A stretch of DNA of 64,000 nt from the NCBI RefSeq assembly GCF_000684975.1, contig NZ_BAXZ01000035.1:1-64000 (forward strand), in the 5' to 3' direction. Origin of the DNA: Paraburkholderia acidipaludis NBRC 101816. GTDB taxonomy: Bacteria > Pseudomonadota > Gammaproteobacteria > Burkholderiales > Burkholderiaceae. Below are positions 1 to 7,984 of this stretch, in pieces. Below the pieces are notes generated by a model, which saw only the letters and a list, made by a program, of their open reading frames with translations, was not told where the DNA came from and made no database searches. Position numbers and translations under genes: made by a program. The number at the start of each line of letters is the position of its first letter. Position 1 is the first letter of the stretch.

Positions 1-103
1 GCAGCAAGAACCACGACAAAAACCAACCACCCCGCAAAGTCGCGGCAGCGACAGCCTAACAGCTATCATACGGATTGTCCCCATTCTTCCGTCCCCCTGA
101 TCG

Positions 104-1162
104 ATGGCCAAACCCGCCGCCGCCAGCAAGTCCACCCCGCCCCGCATGTCCGATGTGGCCCGCATGGCAGGGGTCTCGAAGATGACCGTTTCACGCGTGC
201 TGGCCGGGCGGAGCGCATCGGCAGCAACGCGCGAACGCGTCCAGCGCGCCATCGAGGAACTCGGCTACGTGGCCGACGCGGCGGCCGGCGCGCTTTCCTC
301 GGGTCGCTCGGAATTCGTCGCGGTGCTCGTGCCGTCGCTGTCCAGCTCGAACTTCTCGGATACAGTGCAGGGCCTCACCACCGCGCTCGAACCGCACGGC
401 CTGCAACTCCTGATCGGCGACACCGATTACTCGCTCGAACGCGAGGAACGTCTCGTGCGCCAGTTGCTGCGCTACCAACCTCGCGCGATCGCATTGACGG
501 GGGCGCAACACACGGAAGCGACGCGCGCGCTGCTGGAGCGCGCCGACGTGCCCGTCGTCGAGATGTGGGACTGGCCCAGCGATCCGGTCGACCGCGTGGT
601 GGGCTTTTCGAACGTGAAGGCGGCGCGCGAGATGGTGCGCTACCTGGCGCAGAAGGGCTATCGGCGCATCGGCTTCGTCGCGGGCGCGGGCGAGCTCGAC
701 CGGCGCGGCTTCGAGCGTCTCAAGGGCTATCAGCAGGAGGTCAAGGCGCTGGGTCTCGGGGCGCCGCGTGTCGTGAGGCTGGGCGAGGCGCCGGTCACGA
801 TGAGCCACGGCGGTCCCGCCATCGCCGAGCTGCTCGCGCAGTGGCCCGATACCGAAGCCGTGATGTGCGTAAGCGACATGTCGGCTTTCGGAGCGATCAT
901 GGAGTGCCAGCGGCGCGGTTTCGCGGTGCCGGACGACATTGCGATTGCTGGCTTCGGCAACTTCGAGGTCGCCACCTGCTGCCATCCGACCATTACGACG
1001 GTTTCCGTCGATGCGCTCGGTATCGGCCTGCGCACCGGCGAATCGCTGCTCGCGGCGCTCGATGCGCGCGAGCGCGAGGCGGCCGGCGAGCCGCTGTCGT
1101 TCATGCGCGTGCCCGAAAAGGTCCGCATCGAGTATGCCGTGGTGCCGCGCGAAAGCGCGTAA
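104..1162 (+). CDS. LacI-family transcriptional regulator
   Basis: A 352-residue LacI/GalR repressor. The N-terminal helix-turn-helix (about residues 15-60) carries the typical SDVARMAGVSKMTVSRVL pattern, followed by a periplasmic-binding-protein-like sensor domain to the C-terminus with the family pattern GxxxVPDDIAIAGFGN near residue 285. It lies directly upstream of, and co-directional with, a sugar-acid catabolic operon, and a perfect GntR-type palindrome sits between them, so it probably represses that operon and is relieved by a pathway intermediate. The sequence resembles gluconate-type GntR repressors more than sugar LacI proteins, which is inferred from the HTH and the operator. No strong Shine-Dalgarno precedes this start; an internal ATG at 146 also keeps the whole HTH. 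Confidence 0.93.
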   Translation: MAKPAAASKSTPPRMSDVARMAGVSKMTVSRVLAGRSASAATRERVQRAIEELGYVADAAAGALSSGRSEFVAVLVPSLSSSNFSDTVQGLTTALEPHGLQLLIGDTDYSLEREERLVRQLLRYQPRAIALTGAQHTEATRALLERADVPVVEMWDWPSDPVDRVVGFSNVKAAREMVRYLAQKGYRRIGFVAGAGELDRRGFERLKGYQQEVKALGLGAPRVVRLGEAPVTMSHGGPAIAELLAQWPDTEAVMCVSDMSAFGAIMECQRRGFAVPDDIAIAGFGNFEVATCCHPTITTVSVDALGIGLRTGESLLAALDAREREAAGEPLSFMRVPEKVRIEYAVVPRESA

Positions 1163-1241
1163 AAACGCATGAGGATGCGCGCGGCACGGTTTTAGCCCGA
1201 CGTTTGGTACGGCACGTGAAGCCGTGCTAACATCGAAAAAT

Positions 1242-1253
1242 GTTACCGGTAAC
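1242..1253. promoter_or_regulatory. LacI/GntR-type operator palindrome
   Basis: GTTACCGGTAAC is a perfect 12-bp palindrome centred on CG, 54 bp before the dehydratase start codon. It matches the known core of operators for GntR-like LacI-family repressors (ATGTTACCGGTAACAT type); the left flank AT also fits. Its place between the regulator gene and the operon makes it the probable binding site of the upstream LacI protein. Confidence 0.75.
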
Positions 1254-1307
1254 GAATCGTATCGAATCGTGCCGAGGCAGGATGAAAGAGACCCAGGAGA
1301 AGGAGAC

Positions 1308-3089
1308 ATGACACAACCCCCGCGCAGGCTGCGCAGCCAGGAATGGTTCGACGATCCGTCCCACGCCGACATGACGGCGCTCTACGTCGAGCGTTTCATG
1401 AACTATGGCCTCACGCGCGAAGAGCTGCAGTCGGGCCGCCCGATCATCGGCATCGCGCAGACCGGCAGCGATCTTGCGCCGTGCAACCGTCACCACATTG
1501 CGCTCGCGGAGCGCGTGAAGGCGGGCATACGCGATGCGGGCGGCATTCCGATGGAGTTCCCCGTGCATCCGCTGGCCGAGCAGAGCCGCCGGCCTACCGC
1601 GGCGCTCGACCGTAACCTCGCGTATCTCGGGCTCGTCGAAATCCTGCACGGCTTTCCGCTCGACGGCGTGGTGCTGACCACGGGTTGCGACAAGACCACG
1701 CCGGCTTGCCTGATGGCGGCGGCGACCGTCGACCTGCCCGCGATCGTGCTCTCGGGCGGCCCGATGCTCGACGGCTGGCACGCGGGCAAGCGCGTGGGCT
1801 CCGGCACGGTGATCTGGCACGCACGCAATCTGCTGGCCGCCGGCGAGATCGATTACGAGGGTTTCATGCAGCTCACCACGGCGTCGTCGCCTTCGATCGG
1901 GCACTGCAACACGATGGGCACGGCGCTCTCGATGAACTGCATTGCCGAGGCGCTCGGCATGTCGCTGCCGGGATGCGCGAGCATTCCCGCGGCCTATCGC
2001 GAGCGCGGGCAAATGGCCTATACGACCGGCAAGCGCATCGTGGACCTCGTGCGCGAAGACGTGCGCCCGTCGCAGATCATGACGCACGCGGCGTTCGAGA
2101 ACGCCATCGTGGTGGCTTCGGCGCTCGGCGCGTCGACGAACTGCCCGCCGCACCTGATCGCCATTGCGCGTCACATGGGCGTCGATCTGAGCCTTGCGGA
2201 CTGGCAGCGCGTGGGAGAGCAGGTGCCGCTGCTCGCGAACTGCATGCCGGCCGGCGAATATCTGGGCGAGAGTTTCCATCGCGCGGGCGGCGTGCCGGCG
2301 ATCCTGCGTCAGCTCGATGAAGCGGGGCTGCTGCATCGCGACTGTCCCACCGTGTCGGGCCGCACGATTGCGGACATCGCGAGCGCGGCGCCGCAGGCCG
2401 ACCGCGACGTGATCCGCCCGCACGACGAACCGCTCAAGCATGGTGCCGGATTCATGGTGCTCTCGGGCAACTTCTTCGATAGCGCGATCATGAAGATGTC
2501 GGTAGTGGGAGAGGCATTCCAGCGTACCTACCTGAGCGAGCCCGGCGCGGAGAACGTCTTCGAAGCGCGTGCGATCGTGTTCGACGGCCCCGAGGACTAC
2601 CGCGCGCGCATCAACGACCCCGCACTCGAAATCGATGAGCACTGCATACTGGTGATTCGCGGCTGCGGCACGGTGGGCTATCCGGGCAGCGCGGAAGTGG
2701 TGAACATGGCGCCGCCCGCGGAACTCGTCAAACGCGGCATCGACTCGCTGCCGTGCATGGGCGACGGGCGCCAGAGCGGCACGTCCGCGAGCCCTTCGAT
2801 CCTGAACATGTCGCCCGAGGCGGCGGTGGGCGGCGGCCTCGCGCTGCTGCGCACGAACGACCGCATCCGCGTGGATCTGAACGCGCGCAAGGTCGACGTA
2901 TTGATTCCGGAGGACGAACTGGAACGCCGCCGCGAAGCCGCGACGTTCGGCGTGCCCCCGTCGCAAACGCCGTGGCAGGAGCTGTACCGGCAGTTCGTCG
3001 GGCAGCTTTCGACCGGCGGCTGCCTCGAACCGGCTACGCTCTATCTGAAGGTGATCGCCGAGCGCGGCGAGCCGCGCCATTCTCATTAG
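1308..3089 (+). CDS. IlvD/Edd-family sugar-acid dehydratase (pentonate dehydratase)
   Basis: A 593-residue Fe-S dehydratase of the IlvD/Edd family, closest in layout to L-arabinonate and D-xylonate dehydratases. Cys59 (LAPCNRH), Cys127 (TTGCDKTTPAC) and Cys200 (GHCNTMG) are the expected iron-sulfur cluster ligands, and Ser490 in GDGRQSGTSAS is the expected catalytic base. The length also fits the sugar-acid dehydratases. ATG 1308 is chosen because an AGGAGAAGGAG Shine-Dalgarno precedes it and the protein then begins like its family; an upstream in-frame start would run through the operator. It is the first gene of an operon with an FAH-family protein and an aldehyde dehydrogenase, so it should convert an aldonate to a 2-keto-3-deoxy acid. 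The exact pentonate cannot be read from the sequence. Confidence 0.92.
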   Translation: MTQPPRRLRSQEWFDDPSHADMTALYVERFMNYGLTREELQSGRPIIGIAQTGSDLAPCNRHHIALAERVKAGIRDAGGIPMEFPVHPLAEQSRRPTAALDRNLAYLGLVEILHGFPLDGVVLTTGCDKTTPACLMAAATVDLPAIVLSGGPMLDGWHAGKRVGSGTVIWHARNLLAAGEIDYEGFMQLTTASSPSIGHCNTMGTALSMNCIAEALGMSLPGCASIPAAYRERGQMAYTTGKRIVDLVREDVRPSQIMTHAAFENAIVVASALGASTNCPPHLIAIARHMGVDLSLADWQRVGEQVPLLANCMPAGEYLGESFHRAGGVPAILRQLDEAGLLHRDCPTVSGRTIADIASAAPQADRDVIRPHDEPLKHGAGFMVLSGNFFDSAIMKMSVVGEAFQRTYLSEPGAENVFEARAIVFDGPEDYRARINDPALEIDEHCILVIRGCGTVGYPGSAEVVNMAPPAELVKRGIDSLPCMGDGRQSGTSASPSILNMSPEAAVGGGLALLRTNDRIRVDLNARKVDVLIPEDELERRREAATFGVPPSQTPWQELYRQFVGQLSTGGCLEPATLYLKVIAERGEPRHSH

Positions 3090-3098
3090 GAATCCGAC

Positions 3099-4283
3099 AT
3101 GACTACACTTTCTTCTTCCGCCCGTTTGCCCGTCGATCTCGACGACGCGGTGCTGGTGGGCCGCGTCTGGCGCCGTGACGGCGCGCATGCCGGCCCGAGC
3201 GTCGTCGCCGTGCGGCGCGGCGAAGTGTTCGACATCACTGCCGTCGCGCCTACCACGGCGGATCTGTTCGACCGGCCCGACCTGCTCGACGTCGCGCGTC
3301 ACGCGCCGGGCGAATCGCTCGGCAGCGCCGAGGCGCTGCTCGCGGTAACGGCAAACGGCGACGCAACCGGCCCCACGTTGCTCGCACCTTGCGACGTGCA
3401 GGCGATCAAGGCGTGCGGCGTTACGTTCGCCGTGAGCCTCGTCGAGCGCGTGATCGAAGAGCAGGCGGGCGGCGACCCCGCGAAGGCGCGCGCGGTGCGC
3501 GAAACGATCAGCGAGCTGATCGGCGCCGATCTTTCGAAGATCAAGCCTGGCTCCGACGCGGCCATGCGCCTGAAAGAGGAACTGCAGCGGCGGGGTGCCT
3601 GGTCGCAGTATCTGGAGGTCGGCATCGGCCCCGATGCGGAGGTCTTCTCGAAGTCGCAGCCCATGTCGGCCGTGGGCTTCGGCGCGGAGATCGGGCTCCT
3701 GCCCGCATCGGTCTGGAACAACCCCGAGCCCGAAATCGTGCTCGCCGTGAACGCGAGCGGCAGGATCGTCGGCGCGACGCTCGGCAACGACGTGAATCTG
3801 CGCGATATCGAAGGGCGTTCGGCGCTGCTGCTCGGCAAGTGCAAGGACAACAACGCCTCGTGCGCGATCGGCCCGTTCGTGCGGCTCTTCGACGGACGCT
3901 TCACGCTCGACTCGGTGCGCGCGGTCAGCGTCTCGCTGCGCGTGGAAGGCGCCGACGACGGCTTCGTGCTCGACGGTGTGAGCCACATGCGCGAGATCAG
4001 CCGCGATCCGGCCGATCTCGTCGCGCAGACCTGCGGCGCGCATCACCAGTACCCGGACGGCTTCATGCTGTTCCTCGGCACGATGTTCTCGCCGATCCTC
4101 GATCGCGATGCGCCCGGTGCGGGCTTCACGCATCATCTGGGCGACGTGGTGACGATTTCGGCGCCGGAACTGGGTGCGCTCGTGAACACCGTGAAGCAAT
4201 GCACGGAGGTGGCGCCGTGGACCTTCGGCGTGCGCGCGCTCTACCGGAACCTCGCGGCGCGCGGGCTGATCGGTGCGCACTGA
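3099..4283 (+). CDS. Fumarylacetoacetate hydrolase-family protein (2-keto-3-deoxy-pentonate dehydratase-like)
   Basis: A 394-residue FAH-family protein. Its length, the opening LVGRVWRRDG, and the conserved LGNDVNLRDIEG and acidic metal-binding segments (about residues 165-245) resemble XylX-type 2-keto-3-deoxy-xylonate dehydratases rather than true fumarylacetoacetases. It begins 9 bp after the dehydratase and is followed by a semialdehyde dehydrogenase. That order is the Weimberg sequence: aldonate, keto-deoxy acid, 2-oxoglutarate semialdehyde, 2-oxoglutarate. The role is inferred from family and operon context; acting on D-arabinonate or L-fuconate derivatives is possible. Confidence 0.85.
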   Translation: MTTLSSSARLPVDLDDAVLVGRVWRRDGAHAGPSVVAVRRGEVFDITAVAPTTADLFDRPDLLDVARHAPGESLGSAEALLAVTANGDATGPTLLAPCDVQAIKACGVTFAVSLVERVIEEQAGGDPAKARAVRETISELIGADLSKIKPGSDAAMRLKEELQRRGAWSQYLEVGIGPDAEVFSKSQPMSAVGFGAEIGLLPASVWNNPEPEIVLAVNASGRIVGATLGNDVNLRDIEGRSALLLGKCKDNNASCAIGPFVRLFDGRFTLDSVRAVSVSLRVEGADDGFVLDGVSHMREISRDPADLVAQTCGAHHQYPDGFMLFLGTMFSPILDRDAPGAGFTHHLGDVVTISAPELGALVNTVKQCTEVAPWTFGVRALYRNLAARGLIGAH

Positions 4284-4328
4284 GCGCGCACCTTGCTTGA
4301 ACAGACTTCAGGATTCAGGAGGCAGGCA

Positions 4329-5768
4329 ATGAGCCAGTTCGCTAATTTCATTGCGGGCAACTGGGTGGAAAGCACGCAGGTGTCGCGCAACGTCAATCCG
4401 TCGAATCTGGACGACGTGATCGGCGAGTTTGCCCAGGCCGATGCGGCCCAGGTCCATCACGCGATCGGCGCGGCCCGCGCCGCGTTCCCGCAGTGGTCCA
4501 ACTCGACGCCGCAGCAGCGCTTCGACGTGCTCGACCGCGCGGGTACGCTGATACTCGAACGCAAGGCCGAGCTCGGCCGTCTGCTCGCGCGCGAAGAGGG
4601 CAAGACGCTCGCCGAAGGCATCGGCGAAGCGGGGCGCGCGGGGCAGATCTTCAAGTTCTTTGCGGGCGAGGCGCTGCGCCTGAACGGCGAGATTTTGCCC
4701 TCGGTGCGGCCCGGCATGACCGTGGAGGTCACGCGCGAACCGCTGGGCGTGATCGGGCTCATTACGCCGTGGAATTTCCCGATCGCGATTCCCGCATGGA
4801 AGATCGCGCCGGCGCTCGCCTACGGCAATTGCGTCGTCATCAAGCCCGCCGACCTCGTGCCCGCTTCGTGCTGGGAGCTCGTGCGCATCATCGCGGAGGC
4901 GGGGGCGCCGGCCGGTGTCATCAATCTCGTGATGGGGCGCGGTTCCGTGGTGGGCGAGGCGCTCGTCGAATCGCGCGAGGTGGACGCGATCAGCTTCACG
5001 GGGTCGGTGGCAACGGGCCGGGCGATAGGCGCGAAGTGCGTGCAGCTCGGCAAGAAGTTTCAGCTCGAGATGGGCGGCAAGAACCCGATGGTGGTGCTCG
5101 ACGACGCGAATCTCGACGTTGCGGTGGAGGCGTGCATCAACGGCGCGTTCTATTCGACCGGGCAGCGTTGCACGGCGTCGAGCCGCCTGATCGTGACCGA
5201 AGGCATTTACGACCGCTTCATCGCGGCGATGCGGACGCGCATGCGTCAGCTCGTGGTGGGCGACGCGCAAGATGCGGTCACGCAGATCGGCCCGGTGGTC
5301 GACGACCGGCAGCTCGCGCAGGATGAGCGCTACCTCGACATCGCGCGCGAAGAGGGCGGCGAAGTGTTCGGCGGCGAACGCGTGAAAGGCGCGACGCCGG
5401 GCTATTTCCTCGCGCCGGCGCTCGTCACCGGAACCACGCCGGCAATGCGCATCAACCGGGAGGAAGTATTCGGCCCGGTGGCTTCGGTGATCAAGGTGAA
5501 GGATTACGACGAGGCGCTCGCGGCGGCGAACGATACGGAGTTCGGTCTTTCGGCGGGCATCTGCACGACTTCGCTGAAATACGCGGCGCATTTTCGCCGG
5601 CACGCGCAGGCAGGCATGGTGATGGTGAACACGGCGACAGCGGGCGTGGACTATCACGTGCCGTTCGGCGGCCGCAAGGGTTCGAGCTATGGTCCGCGCG
5701 AGCAGGGCAGTTACGCGCGCGAGTTCTACACGATCGTCAAGACGGCGTACATCAATCCGCTGGTCTGA
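4329..5768 (+). CDS. NAD(P)-dependent aldehyde dehydrogenase, probable 2-oxoglutarate semialdehyde dehydrogenase
   Basis: A 479-residue ALDH. Visible catalytic residues are Asn149 (TPWNFP), Glu247 (LEMGGKNP) and the nucleophile Cys281 (STGQRCTAS); a GSVATG nucleotide-binding turn lies near residue 225. The start is fixed by a perfect AGGAGG at 4317-4322; starting further upstream would absorb the Shine-Dalgarno. It resembles 2-oxoglutarate semialdehyde dehydrogenases and closes the pathway set up by the two upstream dehydratases, yielding 2-oxoglutarate for the TCA cycle. The semialdehyde substrate is inferred from context; succinate semialdehyde is an alternative. Confidence 0.9.
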   Translation: MSQFANFIAGNWVESTQVSRNVNPSNLDDVIGEFAQADAAQVHHAIGAARAAFPQWSNSTPQQRFDVLDRAGTLILERKAELGRLLAREEGKTLAEGIGEAGRAGQIFKFFAGEALRLNGEILPSVRPGMTVEVTREPLGVIGLITPWNFPIAIPAWKIAPALAYGNCVVIKPADLVPASCWELVRIIAEAGAPAGVINLVMGRGSVVGEALVESREVDAISFTGSVATGRAIGAKCVQLGKKFQLEMGGKNPMVVLDDANLDVAVEACINGAFYSTGQRCTASSRLIVTEGIYDRFIAAMRTRMRQLVVGDAQDAVTQIGPVVDDRQLAQDERYLDIAREEGGEVFGGERVKGATPGYFLAPALVTGTTPAMRINREEVFGPVASVIKVKDYDEALAAANDTEFGLSAGICTTSLKYAAHFRRHAQAGMVMVNTATAGVDYHVPFGGRKGSSYGPREQGSYAREFYTIVKTAYINPLV

Positions 5769-5789
5769 TTGCGTATACGGTGAGCTGCC

Positions 5790-6200
5790 ATGCAAGCCTG
5801 CCCCCTGAGACTGGCCCCCGGAGACGACCTGCGCGCGGCCGTCGAAGCCGCCCTGCGCGAGCGCGGCGTAAGCGCCGCCTTCGTGGTGCAAGGCATCGGG
5901 AGCCTCAGCGTCGCGCAGCTCCGCTATGCCGGCGCCGAGTCTGCATGCGAGCTGCGCGGCGATCTGGAAATCCTGACCGTTGCGGGCTCGGTGTCGCCCG
6001 ACGGCGCGCACCTGCACATGTCGGTTGCCGATGCGCAAGGCCAGGTGCTGGGCGGACACGTGGCGCCCGGCTGCCGCGTGCGGACCACGGCCGAGCTATT
6101 GCTCGTGCTGCTGCCCGAGCATCGTTTTTCGCGCGTCATCGACCCGCAGACAGGGCATAAGGAGCTGCAAATCGACGGAGAACCAGCGAATAAAAGATGA
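5790..6200 (+). CDS. PPC (DUF296) domain protein
   Basis: A 136-residue single-domain protein of the PPC/DUF296 family, in which bacterial members form trimers and plant members sit in AT-hook proteins. The typical pattern GAHLHMSVADAQGQVLGGHV lies around residues 73-92, with His residues that bind metal in structures of the family. It starts 21 bp after the aldehyde dehydrogenase and is probably the last gene of the sugar-acid operon. Its role is unknown; a regulatory or small-ligand-binding function is only a guess. Confidence 0.85.
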   Translation: MQACPLRLAPGDDLRAAVEAALRERGVSAAFVVQGIGSLSVAQLRYAGAESACELRGDLEILTVAGSVSPDGAHLHMSVADAQGQVLGGHVAPGCRVRTTAELLLVLLPEHRFSRVIDPQTGHKELQIDGEPANKR

Positions 6201-6216
6201 GGCGTAGGGGAGGCAT

Positions 6217-6247
6217 GCCCATTGCATCGGAATGCGAAGCAATGGGC
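6217..6247. terminator. Hairpin between convergent genes
   Basis: GCCCATTGC (6217-6225) and GCAATGGGC (6239-6247) form a perfect 9-bp stem with a 13-nt loop, placed between the ends of the convergent PPC and HiPIP genes. There is no long T-run on either side, so it may be a weak bidirectional terminator or an RNA 3-prime stabiliser. Confidence 0.45.
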
Positions 6248-6267
6248 GTTGCGCCACCATTCGCGTA

Positions 6268-6579
6268 TCAGGCCTTCTTCACGTAGGCGCTGCACCACCC
6301 GCCGCTGTTGACGAGCTTGCCGCCGAACATCGGGCAGGGGCCGTTGGGCGCGCCGGCCTTGCCTTGCCAGAGCTGGCAGTTCGAGCAGGATTGCCCGGCC
6401 TGGTACTTGGCGTACTTCGCCTTGTCGACCTGCGATGCATTGGATTTGTACCCGAGCGCCTGGGCAGTGGGATCGCTTTCCGATACCGGGGCGGCATCGG
6501 CGCGCGCTTCTTCGATGAAGACCGGGGTGGAAGCAAGTGCCGCAGCGATGGCGATAAAGCGCCGGCGGGAGCATGGCAT
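6268..6579 (-). CDS. High-potential iron-sulfur protein (HiPIP)
   Basis: A 103-residue precursor of a small periplasmic electron carrier. The N-terminus has a Tat-like signal (SRRRFIAIAAALAS, cleavage probably near residue 28), and the mature part shows the four cubane ligands Cys65, Cys68, Cys82 and Cys96 in the C-x2-C-x13-C-x13-C spacing of HiPIPs, plus the family end GGWCSAYV. An AGGAGA Shine-Dalgarno precedes the ATG. It stands alone between a PPC gene and a LysR gene, so its redox partner (a cytochrome bc1 to oxidase or thiosulfate pathway in known cases) is not shown here. Confidence 0.94.
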   Translation of the reverse strand: MPCSRRRFIAIAAALASTPVFIEEARADAAPVSESDPTAQALGYKSNASQVDKAKYAKYQAGQSCSNCQLWQGKAGAPNGPCPMFGGKLVNSGGWCSAYVKKA

Positions 6580-6726
6580 TGCAAGTCTCCTGTGCAGGGC
6601 GCGACTGTGGGGAAGGGCCGCGCGGGTTGACGTCGAGGTCGAACTCTTTGTAACAGACTATGGCGAGGCGTCGTTTGGCGCAAGGTGATTTTTAACGTCA
6701 CGCCGTGACGTTCATGTGCCGGTGTC

Positions 6727-7680
6727 TCAACTTTTCGAATGCCTTGCGGCGCCCACGTCGGCGCGCGGCGACACCATCGCGCGGCTGCGATGGCGCACTT
6801 CCTTACTGAACTCGGCGCAGGCCTGGGTCATCAGGTCGGTCGAGCGGTACACCATGTACACATGAAAATCGGGCAGCTCGTCGCGGATCGGAATGGGCTT
6901 GAGCGTGGTGCGATTGAGCATGAGCGGGCCCACCGTGCCGTGGAACACGAAATCCGACCACATGCTGATCAGATCGGTGCAGGTGGCCAGCTGCAGGCCG
7001 AGCAGATTCGATGCGCTTTGCACGATGCGCTTCGGCATGTCGAGGCGATGCAGCCGCATGAGGCTCGCGAGCGGGCTGCCGGGGTCGTCGAGCGGGTCGA
7101 GCGTGAGCCAGTCGGCATCCAGCAGCGAGCGCAGGCGCGTGACGCGGCCAAGCGGATGGCCGGGGCGCGCGGCGATCACCATGCCCACCGAAAAGAGCGG
7201 CTCCCACTGGAACGCGTTCGTGCCGGGGCCGCTGTTCGTGGAGATCAGGGCGAGGTCGAGATGGCCTTCGCGCAGGCCTTCCAGGATCTGCTGAGGCCGC
7301 ATTTCATAGGCGCGCAGCGCGACGGCGGGATAGCGCAGGCGAAACTCCGCGATCGCTTCAGGCAGCGGGCCGCTCGACGCCACGGCCGAAAAGCCGATGT
7401 TGAGCTGGGCCTCCGCGTGGCCGCGCATGGCTTCGATATCTTCCAGCGCGTGCCGCAACTCCTGCTCGACCACGTTCGCGCGCTTGGCCAGCACGCGTCC
7501 GTAATTCGTGAGGCTCACGCCGCGCACCGAGCGCGACATCAGCGTGACACCCAGCTCGCGCTCCAGCTCGGCCACGGCCTTCGAGAGCGCGGGCTGCGAG
7601 ATGTGCAGGCTGCGCGAGGCCTCGTGCATGCTGCCGTGCTGCGCGAGCGCGAGCAGGACACGCAGTTGGTGCAGTTTCAT
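6727..7680 (-). CDS. LysR-family transcriptional regulator
   Basis: A 317-residue LTTR with an N-terminal winged HTH (residues 1-60, HISQPALSKAVAELERELG) and a LysR substrate-binding domain (about 90-300). It is preceded by AAGGAACGG and by three tandem 12-bp repeats 48-84 bp upstream that could be its operator. Neighbours are HiPIP downstream and katG upstream, both on the same strand, so no divergent target is evident. It belongs to the TsaR/CbbR-like part of the family by eye; the effector is unknown. Confidence 0.92.
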   Translation of the reverse strand: MKLHQLRVLLALAQHGSMHEASRSLHISQPALSKAVAELERELGVTLMSRSVRGVSLTNYGRVLAKRANVVEQELRHALEDIEAMRGHAEAQLNIGFSAVASSGPLPEAIAEFRLRYPAVALRAYEMRPQQILEGLREGHLDLALISTNSGPGTNAFQWEPLFSVGMVIAARPGHPLGRVTRLRSLLDADWLTLDPLDDPGSPLASLMRLHRLDMPKRIVQSASNLLGLQLATCTDLISMWSDFVFHGTVGPLMLNRTTLKPIPIRDELPDFHVYMVYRSTDLMTQACAEFSKEVRHRSRAMVSPRADVGAARHSKS

Positions 7681-7727
7681 CCGTCCGTTCCTTGGCGGGG
7701 CGTACGTAGTTGCCCTGGTGGGCCGGC

Positions 7728-7763
7728 TTGCAATCCGATTTGCAAGCCGATTTGCAAGCCGAT
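7728..7763. repeat. Three tandem 12-bp repeats upstream of a LysR gene
   Basis: Three head-to-tail copies of TTGCAANCCGAT lie at 7728-7739, 7740-7751 and 7752-7763; the first has T and the others G at the variable base. They end 48 bp before the LysR start codon at 7680. The 12-bp phase, close to one helical turn, would put the copies on one DNA face, as in multi-site operators. Replication slippage is the alternative. The rest of the 304-bp stretch 7681-7984 shows no gene. Confidence 0.7.
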
Positions 7764-7943
7764 AATCGCCGCATTCTACGTGGTTGCGCCGTAAACAGCC
7801 CTGTTAAAGGGCACGCGCGCGGTGATGGTACGCAAGGAGTTGGGCGGGATGCTGCCGGCCAGGCCGGAGTCGCCGGCCATTCGATTCGGACTGCCACACG
7901 ATTTCTTTCAGGGCATCATGGCAGACGGGTAAAACCGGACGCA

Positions 7944-7972
7944 GCGGGCAGCCTTGACCTTCGGCCGCCCGC
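7944..7972 (-). terminator. Possible katG terminator hairpin
   Basis: GCGGGCAGCC (7944-7953) pairs with GGCCGCCCGC (7963-7972) with one mismatch, 13 bp past the katG stop. On the minus strand a run of four T follows only about 9 nt later, so termination efficiency is doubtful. Confidence 0.35.
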
Positions 7973-7984
7973 CGCTGGCGTGGC

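Noticed and set aside
1227..4280. Very long antisense open frame (1017 codons) opposite the sugar-acid operon
   Set aside because: It is Arg/His/Ala-rich with no domain, and mirrors strong third-position GC of the real genes on the plus strand.
6601..6726. Possible riboswitch or leader before HiPIP
   Set aside because: No conserved fold or terminator/antiterminator pair is visible; the stretch is simply the gap between two same-strand genes.
7728..7763. Tandem repeats considered as a CRISPR fragment or plasmid-type origin iterons
   Set aside because: The units are contiguous with no spacers, only three copies exist, and no rep, parA or cas gene is near.
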